Assembly: GCA_035702855.1 (NCBI GenBank)
Contig: DASSZM010000083.1
Coordinates: forward strand, 1-39,747
DNA from: JAKAQB01 sp035702855
GTDB lineage: Bacteria; Actinomycetota; Acidimicrobiia; Acidimicrobiales; Palsa-688
Length of the DNA stretch: 39,747 nt
Direction: 5' to 3'
The notes below the pieces were generated by a model, which had not been told where the DNA came from, made no database searches, and saw only the letters and a list, made by a program, of their open reading frames with translations. Below are positions 8,603-16,097 of this stretch, one piece after another. Made by a program: the position numbers and the translations under genes. Position 1 is the first letter of the stretch. Each line of letters opens with the position of its first letter.

Positions 8603-8630
8603 GGGCGCGCGCCGATCCGCGGGGGTTGGT

Positions 8631-8670
8631 GCCGGTGGGCGGCGGGCCGGGCCGGTCGCTGCCCACCGGC
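8631..8670. terminator. Bidirectional terminator-like inverted repeat
   Basis: GCCGGTGGGC (8631-8640) and GCCCACCGGC (8661-8670) are perfectly complementary, with a 20-base loop. It sits in the 82-base gap between the convergent metX and aldo/keto reductase genes. No T-run follows on either side, as is usual for hairpin terminators in GC-rich actinobacteria. Confidence 0.6.
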
Positions 8671-8684
8671 CGGCGGGGACCCGC

Positions 8685-9548
8685 TCAGCGGCCGGCGGTC
8701 AGCGCGCTCACCTGCTCCGGGGTGAGCTGCACCTCGGCGGCGGCGCAATTCTCCTCCAGGTGGCCGACCGACGACGTCCCCGGGATCGGCAGCATGACCG
8801 GCGACCGGGCGAGGAGCCAGGCCAGGGCGACCTGTGACGGCGTCGCCCCCGACTCCTTGACGACCTCGTCGACGGGGCCGCCCGGGCGGGCGAGGTCGCC
8901 GGCGGCGATCGGGAACCAGGGGATGAAGCCGATGCCCTGCTGCTCGCAGAAGTCCAGGACCTCCTCCGACTGGCGGTTGGCGAGGTTGTACATGTTCTGC
9001 ACCGTGACCACCGGGACCACCTTGCGGGCGGCCTCGATCTCCGCAACGGACACCTCGGACAGCCCCACGGCGCGCACCTTGCCCTCGTCGAGCAGGTCCC
9101 GCAGGAGGCCGAACTGCTCGTCGGCGGGCACCTCGGGGTCGATGCGGTGCAGCTGGAACAGGTCGATGCGCTCGACCCCGAGCCGGCGGAGGCTCATCTC
9201 GCACTCCTGGCGGAGGTACTCGGGCCGCCCGACGGGGTGCCACTCGTCGGGGCCGGTGCGCGTCAGACCGGCCTTGGTCGCGATCACCAGCCCGTCGGGG
9301 TAGGGGTGGAGGGCCTCGCGGATGAGGTCCTCGCTGATGTACGGCCCGTACGAGTCGGCGGTGTCGATGAAGTCGACGCCGAGCTCGAGCGCCCGGCGGA
9401 GCACGGCTCGGGCTTCGTCCCGGTCCTTCGGCTCCCCCCAGATGCCCCGGCCGGTGAGGCGCATGGCGCCGTAGCCGAGCCGGTGGACGGTCATGCCGCC
9501 GAACTCGAACGTGCCGCTGCGTCGGACGGGTGACGTGGTGGTGCTCAC
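8685..9548 (-). CDS. Aldo/keto reductase
   Basis: This 287-residue NADPH-dependent oxidoreductase has the (beta/alpha)8 aldo/keto reductase fold. The catalytic tetrad is visible as Asp and Tyr in DFIDTADSYGP, Lys in VIATKAGLT and His in FQLHRIDP. It also has GYGAMRLTGRGIWG near the N-terminus and the cofactor segment LPIPGTSS near the C-terminus. GTG 9548 was chosen because GAGGAG lies at a suitable distance upstream, although the frame stays open further. Its substrate cannot be predicted. It converges with metX and diverges from hrcA; the 251 bases between it and hrcA hold no other gene that I can see. TACAAC/AACGCT on the minus strand near 9715 are weak -10 candidates for it. Confidence 0.88.
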   Translation of the reverse strand: MSTTTSPVRRSGTFEFGGMTVHRLGYGAMRLTGRGIWGEPKDRDEARAVLRRALELGVDFIDTADSYGPYISEDLIREALHPYPDGLVIATKAGLTRTGPDEWHPVGRPEYLRQECEMSLRRLGVERIDLFQLHRIDPEVPADEQFGLLRDLLDEGKVRAVGLSEVSVAEIEAARKVVPVVTVQNMYNLANRQSEEVLDFCEQQGIGFIPWFPIAAGDLARPGGPVDEVVKESGATPSQVALAWLLARSPVMLPIPGTSSVGHLEENCAAAEVQLTPEQVSALTAGR

Positions 9549-9799
9549 AATCGACTCCTCGGTCAAGTGGGGTCCTGCGGACTCGGGCCGGGTGGGCGCG
9601 GCGGACCGGCGCTGCCCCGCGAGGGCAAACCCGATGCTCGTCGCCGAGCACCGGGAGCCCTGGCACCCCGACCGGCCGCCGTGGGGCGTGCCGGGCTGCG
9701 GGCGTCGCCAGCGTTGTACCCACGGACGGCTCGCGTCCGACACCCGCCGGCCCTGTCCGGGGTTTCTGCGTCGAAGGCCGGTATCATGCGACCTCGCCG

Positions 9800-10807
9800 A
9801 TGCTGGACGATCGAAAGACCGCGATCCTCCGAGCCGTGGTGGAGGAGTACATCCAGACCGCACAGCCGGTCGGGTCGAGTCACGTCGCCCGGGAAACCGG
9901 GCTGGCGGTGTCGCCGGCCACCGTGCGCAACGAGATGAACCAGCTCGAGCGCGACGGCTACCTGTCCCAGCCGCACACCAGCGCCGGGCGGGTACCGACC
10001 GACAAGGGGTACCGCTTCTTCGTCGACTCGCTGACCACGCCCGGGACGTTGGACGAGGTGCGGACCCAGCAGGTGCGGGCGTTCTTCGCCCGGGCCCACG
10101 GCGAGCTCGAGCGCATGCTCGGCGACACCAGCCGGCTGCTGTCGGGGCTCACCGACTACGCGGCGGTCGTCACGGCCCCCAACGCCGAGGCGCTCACCCT
10201 CCGCTCGGTGCAGCTGGTCTCGCTCTCCGCCCGCGTGGTGATGGTCGTCGCCGTGCTCTCCAACGGCAGCATCGAGAAGCGCACCCTCGACCTCGGCCCC
10301 GACGCCGCCGCCAGCGACGTGACCGTCGGCGCGGCGTCCGCCCACCTGGCAGCCAGCTTCAACGGCGCCGTGTGGGGTAGCACCGCGGCGCCGCCGACGA
10401 GCGGCGACCCCGGCATCGACGACCTCGTCTCCCGGGCCCACGACGCCCTGGTGGCGGCGGCCCCGACCGGCAGCGACCAGGTCTACGTCGGGGGTGCGGC
10501 GCGCATGGCGGCGGCGTTCGACGCCGTCGGGACGATCCGCCAGGTGCTCAGCATCATGGAGCAGCAGTACGTGCTGGTGACCCTGCTCCGGGACGTGCTG
10601 GACCGGGGCCTGTCGGTCGCGATCGGCACGGAGCACGGCCTGCAGCCGCTCGCCGACTGCTCGCTGGTGGTGGCGCCCTACGACGTGGAGGGCGACCGCG
10701 GCACGATCGCCATCCTCGGGCCCACCCGCATGCACTACGACCAGGCCCTGGCGGCGGTGGGCGTGGTGAGCGAACGGCTCGGCCGGGCGCTCAGCGAGGG
10801 GGCATGA
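9800..10807 (+). CDS. hrcA: Heat-inducible transcription repressor HrcA
   Basis: HrcA represses heat-shock operons by binding CIRCE inverted repeats. The 335-residue protein has a winged-helix N-terminus (LDDRKTAILRAVVEEYI, GSSHVARETGLAVSPATVRNEM, LERDGYLSQPHTSAGRVPT), which is the family signature, and the usual C-terminal dimer domain (IRQVLSIMEQQ, VAIGTEHG, ILGPTRMHYDQAL). ATG 9800 matches the normal N-terminus. TATCAT (9782-9787) ends 12 bases upstream and may be its -10 box. It is followed by dnaJ after a 104-base gap rich in GC repeats. No CIRCE element was seen before hrcA or dnaJ by eye, so its targets are probably elsewhere. Confidence 0.96.
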   Translation: MLDDRKTAILRAVVEEYIQTAQPVGSSHVARETGLAVSPATVRNEMNQLERDGYLSQPHTSAGRVPTDKGYRFFVDSLTTPGTLDEVRTQQVRAFFARAHGELERMLGDTSRLLSGLTDYAAVVTAPNAEALTLRSVQLVSLSARVVMVVAVLSNGSIEKRTLDLGPDAAASDVTVGAASAHLAASFNGAVWGSTAAPPTSGDPGIDDLVSRAHDALVAAAPTGSDQVYVGGAARMAAAFDAVGTIRQVLSIMEQQYVLVTLLRDVLDRGLSVAIGTEHGLQPLADCSLVVAPYDVEGDRGTIAILGPTRMHYDQALAAVGVVSERLGRALSEGA

Positions 10808-10911
10808 GCCGCGGCGGGCACGCCGCCACCCGTGTCGGTGGGCGCCCGGCGAGCAGGCGGTCCCGGCGGCGCCCCGGCGAGCAGCGGCGCCCCGGATAGG
10901 CTGCTGAAGCT

Positions 10912-12045
10912 GTGGCCGTCGACGACTACTACGAAGTGCTCGGCGTGCCCCGCACCGCCTCCGAGGACGAGATCAAGCGCGCCTATCTGAGGCTGGCACG
11001 GGAGTTGCATCCCGACGCCAACCAGGGGGACCCCGCCACGGAGGAGCGGTTCAAGCTCGTCAACCTCGCCTACGAGACCCTCCGGGACCCGGAGCGCCGT
11101 CGCCAGTACGACATGTTCGGGGCCGGGGGACCGCGGCAGGCTGCCGCCGACCCGTTCGGCTTCGGTGGCGGCGGCGCCGGCGGCTTCGGCGACATCTTCG
11201 ACGCCTTCTTCGGTGGTGGCGGTGGCTTCGCCACGACCACCACGGGCCGGCGGGGCCCGCGCCGCGGCGAGGACGTCGAGGCGGTCCTCGAGCTGGACTT
11301 CGCCCGCGCCGTCTTCGGTGGCGAGGAGGACATCAACGTCCGGCTGCCCAGCACCTGTGGCACCTGCAACGGGTCGGGCGCGCGGCCCGGCACCACACCG
11401 GTCACCTGCTCCGGCTGCGGGGGCTCGGGCGAGATCCGCCGGGTCCGTCAATCGATCCTCGGTCAGATGGTCACGGCGTCACCGTGTCCCCGCTGCGGTG
11501 GGACCGGCGAGGAGATCACCTCGCCCTGCCCCGATTGCCGGGGCGACGGCCGGCGGACCATCGAGCAGAGCTTCGTCGTCGACGTCCCCGCCGGCGTGGA
11601 CGAGGGATCGACACTCCGCCTCACCGGCCGCGGCGCCGGCGGCGTGCGCGGCGGCCCGCCCGGCGACCTGTACGTCCACCTCCGCGTGCGACCGCACCCC
11701 GGGATCACCCGCGACGGCACCGACCTGCGCACCACCGTCCACGTCTCCATGACCCAGGCGGCGCTCGGCACCCACGTCGGGCTCGAGACGCTCGACGGCA
11801 CGGACGAGTTGACGATCCCCGCCGGCACCCAGGGGGGCCGGGAGTTCCGGTTGCGGGGCAAGGGCGTCCCCCACCTGCAGAGCCGGGGCCGTGGCGACCT
11901 GCTCGTCACGATCGCCGTCGACACCCCCACGGAGCTGACCAAGACCCAGGAGGAGCTGCTGCGGCAGCTCGCCGCCGAGCGGGGCGAGGACGTCGCCGAC
12001 GCCGACGCCGGCCTCCTGTCGCGCATCCGCGGCGCGTTCAAGTAG
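10912..12045 (+). CDS. dnaJ: Chaperone protein DnaJ (Hsp40)
   Basis: DnaJ delivers unfolded clients to DnaK and stimulates its ATPase. The 377-residue protein is a complete type I Hsp40. It has a J domain at residues 5-70 with the catalytic HPD in ELHPDANQ, a Gly/Phe-rich linker (GFGGGGAGGFGDIFDAFFGG), four CxxCxGxG zinc modules (CGTCNGSG, CSGCGGSG, CPRCGGTG, CPDCRGDG) and C-terminal client-binding domains. The start is GTG 10912; TAGGCT (10897-10902) ends 9 bases upstream, consistent with a leaderless transcript of its own. dnaK and grpE are not in the window, so this is likely the second, HrcA-linked dnaJ copy found in many actinobacteria; that is inference. Confidence 0.96.
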   Translation: MAVDDYYEVLGVPRTASEDEIKRAYLRLARELHPDANQGDPATEERFKLVNLAYETLRDPERRRQYDMFGAGGPRQAAADPFGFGGGGAGGFGDIFDAFFGGGGGFATTTTGRRGPRRGEDVEAVLELDFARAVFGGEEDINVRLPSTCGTCNGSGARPGTTPVTCSGCGGSGEIRRVRQSILGQMVTASPCPRCGGTGEEITSPCPDCRGDGRRTIEQSFVVDVPAGVDEGSTLRLTGRGAGGVRGGPPGDLYVHLRVRPHPGITRDGTDLRTTVHVSMTQAALGTHVGLETLDGTDELTIPAGTQGGREFRLRGKGVPHLQSRGRGDLLVTIAVDTPTELTKTQEELLRQLAAERGEDVADADAGLLSRIRGAFK

Positions 12046-12107
12046 CGGCGTAACCCCGTGCAGCGGGACGGGGCGCGGCGGCAGCCCCCGATCGAGCAGA
12101 TGGCACG

Positions 12108-12878
12108 GTGAGCGCCCTCCATCCGGGGCGTGCGGATGGGGCACGCGAGCGATCGGTCCGTGCCGCAGCCGCGCACGTCTACGTCACCGACCTGCAGGCG
12201 CCTGCCCTCGGCGAGGACGACCGTCACCATCTCCTCCGGGTCCTCCGGCTCCGCCCCGGGGAGCCCGTGAGCGCGGCGGACGGTGACGGCGGCTGGGTAC
12301 CCTGCCGGCTGACCGGTGGGGGTGAGCTCGAGCCCGCCGGCGCCCCCGCCCGCGCTCCACGGCCCGATCCCCGCATCACGATCGCGCTCGCCGTGCCGAA
12401 GGGTGACCGGGCGGAGTGGGCGGTCCAGAAGCTGACGGAGGTCGGTGTCGACCGGATCATCCCCCTGGTGGCCGATCGCAGCATCGTGCGATGGCCGGCG
12501 GACCGGGCCGGCCGGCATGTCGACCGGTGGAGGGCCGTCGTTCGTGCGGCCGCCATGCAGAGCCGTCGCCTGTGGCTCCCGCAGGTCGAGGCGCCCGCCA
12601 CCACGAGGCAGCTGCTGGCGACGGCCGCCAGCGCCGGCGTCGCCCTGGCGGAGCCGGGTGGGGGTGCGCCGGGCCTGTCCCGCCCCACCGTCGTGATCGG
12701 ACCGGAGGGCGGCTGGACGGAGGAGGAGCTGGAGGCGGCGCCCGCGACGGTGGCGCTGGGCCCGTCGATCCTGCGGACCGAGACGGCGGCGGTCGTCGCT
12801 GCGACCCTCCTCGCCGCCCTGCGCAGCGGGCTCGTCGGGCAGGCCCCGACCCCTCCTGGCGCGATCGCACCGCGCTGA
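12108..12878 (+). CDS. rsmE: 16S rRNA (uracil1498-N3)-methyltransferase RsmE
   Basis: RsmE methylates U1498 of 16S rRNA at N3. The 256-residue protein has an N-terminal PUA-like part (HHLLRVLRLRPGEPVSAADGDG) and a C-terminal SPOUT knot. The knot is seen in KGDRAEWAVQKLTEVGVDRIIPL, the SAM-binding IGPEGGWTEEELE and the closing LRTETAAVVA. It follows dnaJ by 62 bases, the normal order in actinobacteria. GTG 12108 gives about 20 extra residues before the conserved start, so the exact N-terminus is uncertain. No -10 box stands close upstream, so it is probably co-transcribed with dnaJ. Confidence 0.93.
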   Translation: MSALHPGRADGARERSVRAAAAHVYVTDLQAPALGEDDRHHLLRVLRLRPGEPVSAADGDGGWVPCRLTGGGELEPAGAPARAPRPDPRITIALAVPKGDRAEWAVQKLTEVGVDRIIPLVADRSIVRWPADRAGRHVDRWRAVVRAAAMQSRRLWLPQVEAPATTRQLLATAASAGVALAEPGGGAPGLSRPTVVIGPEGGWTEEELEAAPATVALGPSILRTETAAVVAATLLAALRSGLVGQAPTPPGAIAPR

Positions 12879-12995
12879 GCGAGATGTTTCCGCTCGATGG
12901 GGGTAGAGCAGCGGTGAGGTTGCACCTTCAGCGGGGATCCAAGGATCGGGCCCGACGGATCGCTACGATCCGCCGGCAGCGGAGGGGAGAGCAAC

Positions 12996-13544
12996 GTGTC
13001 CGACAGCATGCCGAGCTCGTACGCACGTCGTGTCGGTGATCGCCTGCGCAGTGTCAGGCAGCAGCAGCGCCTGTCGCTGCAGGCCGTGGAGGTGGCATCG
13101 ACCGAGGAGTTCAAGGCTTCCGTGCTCGGTGCCTACGAGCGCGGGGAGCGGGCCATCTCGGTGCCCCGGCTCCAACGCCTGGCGCGCTTCTACAACGTGC
13201 CGGTCGACCAGCTGCTCCCACGCGACGCCGGGGGCGAGATCGGATGGGAGCGGGCCGAGACCAGCACGACCGAGCTCGAGGACGACGACGGCGTCACCAT
13301 CGACCTGACGCAGCTGGAGTCCCTGGGAGTCCCCGAAGGCCACACGCTCGCCCGCTACCTGTCCACCATCCAGGTGCAGCGGCAGGACTTCAACGGACGG
13401 GTGCTGACCATCCGACGGGAGGACCTGCGGGCGCTCGCCGCGCTCTTCGACGTCTCCCCGGACGAGGTCCGCCGCCGGCTCGACGACCTCGGGCTGCGGC
13501 GCGTGCACGCCGCCAGCGACGGGTTCTCGCGCGGCGGGGGCTAG
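12996..13544 (+). CDS. BldD-like XRE-family transcription regulator
   Basis: This 182-residue regulator resembles Streptomyces BldD, the c-di-GMP-responsive repressor of development. Residues 9-76 form a helix-turn-helix domain (RLRSVRQQQRLSLQAVE, GAYERGERAISVPRLQRLA, YNVPVDQLLP). After an acidic linker, residues 100-168 match the BldD C-terminal domain. The c-di-GMP-binding signature of BldD (RGD, eight residues, RQDD) appears here as R129-Q-D131, eight residues, R140-R-E-D143. The key R, D, R and D are kept, so nucleotide binding is plausible but untested. A strong ribosome site (GGAGGGGA at 12981) precedes GTG 12996; TACGAT (12964-12969) may be the -10 box. It sits between rsmE and hemW. 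Confidence 0.88.
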   Translation: MSDSMPSSYARRVGDRLRSVRQQQRLSLQAVEVASTEEFKASVLGAYERGERAISVPRLQRLARFYNVPVDQLLPRDAGGEIGWERAETSTTELEDDDGVTIDLTQLESLGVPEGHTLARYLSTIQVQRQDFNGRVLTIRREDLRALAALFDVSPDEVRRRLDDLGLRRVHAASDGFSRGGG

Positions 13545-13643
13545 GAGCCGGCCGCCGGCGACGGGTGCTCGCGCCGCTGGGCGAGGAGCCGGCCGGCGTC
13601 GGCGGGTCGCCACGGGCGGGGTCGCCGATAGGGTCGAGTCAGC

Positions 13644-14957
13644 GTGAGGTCGTTCCCTGCAGCCGTCCCGGCACCCGCGGATCCCGGTGCCGGCACGCCC
13701 TTCGGTGTGTACGTGCACATCCCCTTCTGTGCCCACCGATGCGACTACTGCGCTTTCGCCACGTGGGACGACCGCCCGCAGCTCGCTCCGGACTACGTCG
13801 TCGCCTGCCGGGCGGAGATCGACCGGGCCGTCGCCGGCGGCATGCCCGCCGCGACCTCGGTGTTCTTCGGCGGCGGCACTCCTTCGTTGCTCCCCGCCGA
13901 GGACCTGGTCAGCATCCTCGAGGCCATCCCGTGTCGTGTCGGGGCCGAGGTCACCGTGGAGTGCAACCCCGAACACGCCGATCCGGAGCGACTGGCGACC
14001 TGGCGCCGGGGCGGCGTCACCCGCCTGTCCTTCGGGGTCCAGTCGATGGTCCCCGCCGTGCTCGAGCGGCTCGGCCGACGCCACGATCCCGACGCCGTCC
14101 GACGCGCCGCCGCCAACGCGGGATCGGCGGGCTTTGCCGGGGCCTACAGCGTCGATCTCATCTTCGGTGCGGTCGGTGAGCATCCGGCCGATTGGGAGGC
14201 GACGATCGCCGAGGTACTGGCCCTCGACCCGCCCCCGGCACACGTGAGTGCCTACGGGCTCATCCCGGAGCCCGGGACCCCGCTCGGCGCCGACCCCACG
14301 CGCCACCCCGACCCCGACGACCAGGCCGACAAGTACCTCGCCGTCGACGCCGCCCTCGCTGCTGCCGGGTACTCGTGGTACGAGATCTCCAACTGGGCGC
14401 AGCCGGGCGCGACCTGCCGGCACAACCAGCTCTACTGGGCGCAGGGCGCCTACCGCGGCTTCGGGTGCGCAGCCCACTCCCACGAGGCGTGGGCCGACGG
14501 GCGGGCCCGGCGGTGGTGGAACGTCCGGACGCCCGAGCGCTACCTCCGGTCGATGGCCCGGGGGGGTGAGGTCGTCGGGGGTGAGGAGATCCTCGATCCG
14601 GCCACCCGGGCGGTCGAGGCGCTGGAGCTCCGCCTGCGGACGGCGGAGGGCGTGGCCCTCCGTGACGTGCCGGCGCCCGGGGCCCTGGAGCTGCTGGAGG
14701 ACCACGGACTGGTGGTCGTCGAGGGGGGACCGGCCGGCGAGGGCACGGGCCGGCGGTCCCGAGGTGGGAGCGTCGAGGTGGTGCGGACCGGCCGCGCGAT
14801 CGATGCGGAACGCCGTGGGCGGGCGGAGGCCAGGGCCGGGGCGGGGGCGCGCCGCAGCGGCACGCGCGGTGGCGAGGGGCGGGACGGGGACCGGGTTCGG
14901 CTCACGCAGCGCGGGCGGCTCCTCGCGAGCGAGGTGACGGTCCGGCTGCTCGGCTGA
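13644..14957 (+). CDS. hemW: HemW-like radical SAM heme chaperone
   Basis: HemW is a radical SAM protein related to coproporphyrinogen oxidase that acts as a heme chaperone. The iron-sulfur motif CAHRCDYC lies near residue 31, followed by FFGGGTPSLL and LSFGVQSM. The HemW marker RHNQLYW (the HNxxYW motif) is present, arguing for HemW over true HemN. The 437-residue length is greater than usual because about 50 Arg/Gly-rich residues are inserted in the C-terminal winged-helix region, after HGLVVVEGG and before RVRLTQRGRLLAS. GTG 13644 is preceded by TAGGGT (13629-13634) ending 9 bases upstream. It converges on the LysM gene. Confidence 0.92.
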   Translation: MRSFPAAVPAPADPGAGTPFGVYVHIPFCAHRCDYCAFATWDDRPQLAPDYVVACRAEIDRAVAGGMPAATSVFFGGGTPSLLPAEDLVSILEAIPCRVGAEVTVECNPEHADPERLATWRRGGVTRLSFGVQSMVPAVLERLGRRHDPDAVRRAAANAGSAGFAGAYSVDLIFGAVGEHPADWEATIAEVLALDPPPAHVSAYGLIPEPGTPLGADPTRHPDPDDQADKYLAVDAALAAAGYSWYEISNWAQPGATCRHNQLYWAQGAYRGFGCAAHSHEAWADGRARRWWNVRTPERYLRSMARGGEVVGGEEILDPATRAVEALELRLRTAEGVALRDVPAPGALELLEDHGLVVVEGGPAGEGTGRRSRGGSVEVVRTGRAIDAERRGRAEARAGAGARRSGTRGGEGRDGDRVRLTQRGRLLASEVTVRLLG

Positions 14958-15020
14958 GCCGTGGGCAGGGGCCCGCTGGAGGCCGGGACCGGGGGGCGGC
15001 CGACGGGGCCGGGGAGTTGC

Positions 15021-16097
15021 CTATCGGGGGAGCGGTAGGACGAGACGGTCGCCGACGAAGAGGAGATCCGGGTCGCCGGGTACGGGCAGGTGGTCCTGGT
15101 TGGCAGCGATGAGCCGGGACCAGTAGGCGGCGACCGCCGCCACGTCCGCCGGGCTCTCCTGGCCGGTAACGGCGACCACGGCCTCCGCGATGCTCCAGAA
15201 GCTCTGACCGGGCTGGACGACCCAGATCCCCGCCCCGATGGGGGCGCCGGCGGGCGGGCGGGCGGCGGACGGATCGCCGCCGTGGGCGGCCCCGGCGCCC
15301 AGGGACGCGGGTGCGCCCGGCCGGCGGCGGGGTGCCGCCGGCCGGCGGGCAGCTCGATGGTCGAGAGCGGCTCGATGGTCGGGAGCGGCTCGTCGCACCG
15401 GCCCCAGCGGGGACAGCACGGGCGGAGGCGCCAGCTGGGGCCCTCCGTCCGCCACGGCGCTTCGGCGCTCCGGCCGGCCGCCGGGCGCAGGCGTCCCGAT
15501 CGCCCCCCCGGGGAGTGACGCGGCAGCGCCCACAGCGTCTCCCGCGGACCGCCCGCCGGAGGGTGCGAGTGAGACCGGGGACGTGAGTGAGGGTGGGGGC
15601 GCAGGTGAGGCCGGGCGCGTGAGCGAGGGCGAAGGCGTGAGCGAGGGCGAAGGCGTGAGCGAGGGCGAAGGCGCCCCGGCGGCCGGGAAGGAGGCACGAG
15701 CCCTCGTGGGCAACGGGAGGGTGGTGGCGCCGGCGAGGCCTGCGCCCCCGACGGAACCAGCCGCGACGCACACGCCGGCGAGCAGCGCCACCGGCCCGCG
15801 CAACGAACGAGGCACGAGAGTGGTCACCCGGCGCTGGACCTGTCCCCGGCCGGCGACCCGGGCGGCGCCGGCGAGCACGAGGACCGCCACGAGGTACGCC
15901 CCGGCGGCCAGCGCCACGAGGCGGAACCCGGCGAAGGTCGCGACCGCCGGCCCCACGCGCACCCACCAGGACGGGATCGTGGCCGGGGCCCCGAGAGGCA
16001 GGGCGAGCGCCGGCGCGACCCACCCGGAGGCCAGGAGGGCTGCGGTGCCCGCGGCGGCGGCGAGCAGTGTTGTCAGCCCGCGTGCGAGATCACGCAT
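15021..16097 (-). CDS. Membrane protein with C-terminal LysM-like domain
   Basis: This 358-residue protein has three predicted membrane segments (about residues 8-33, 58-83 and 104-128). A long Pro/Ser/Thr- and Arg-rich linker with internal repeats (about 130-285) follows. The last ~70 residues are LysM-like (WVVQPGQSFWSIAE, YWSRLIAANQDHLP, PGDPDLLFVGDRLVLP). LysM domains bind peptidoglycan, so after three membrane passes the domain is probably outside, but topology is inferred. Its ATG overlaps the end of the upstream pseudokinase-like gene by 8 bases, so the two are translationally coupled. No exact family name is recognised. The linker is encoded by exact 18-base tandem repeats. Confidence 0.8.
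   Translation of the reverse strand: MRDLARGLTTLLAAAAGTAALLASGWVAPALALPLGAPATIPSWWVRVGPAVATFAGFRLVALAAGAYLVAVLVLAGAARVAGRGQVQRRVTTLVPRSLRGPVALLAGVCVAAGSVGGAGLAGATTLPLPTRARASFPAAGAPSPSLTPSPSLTPSPSLTRPASPAPPPSLTSPVSLAPSGGRSAGDAVGAAASLPGGAIGTPAPGGRPERRSAVADGGPQLAPPPVLSPLGPVRRAAPDHRAALDHRAARRPAAPRRRPGAPASLGAGAAHGGDPSAARPPAGAPIGAGIWVVQPGQSFWSIAEAVVAVTGQESPADVAAVAAYWSRLIAANQDHLPVPGDPDLLFVGDRLVLPLPR
15352..15387. repeat. 18-bp tandem repeat, two near-identical copies
   Basis: Two copies of an 18-base unit starting GCTCGATGGTCG (15352-15369 and 15370-15387) differ at one base. They lie in the linker region of the LysM gene and keep its frame. Confidence 0.75.
15619..15672. repeat. 18-bp tandem repeat, three exact copies
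   Basis: GTGAGCGAGGGCGAAGGC occurs three times without change (15619, 15637, 15655), with two degenerate 18-base units just before (15583 and 15601). It encodes a repeating Pro-Ser-Leu-Thr-Pro-Ser pattern in the LysM protein linker. The unit is a multiple of three, so copy-number change would alter linker length without breaking the frame. Confidence 0.85.

Noticed and set aside
9549..9799. CIRCE operator expected near hrcA
   Set aside because: No TTAGCACTC/GAGTGCTAA-type inverted repeat was seen before hrcA or dnaJ by eye; a pattern search over the genome would settle it.
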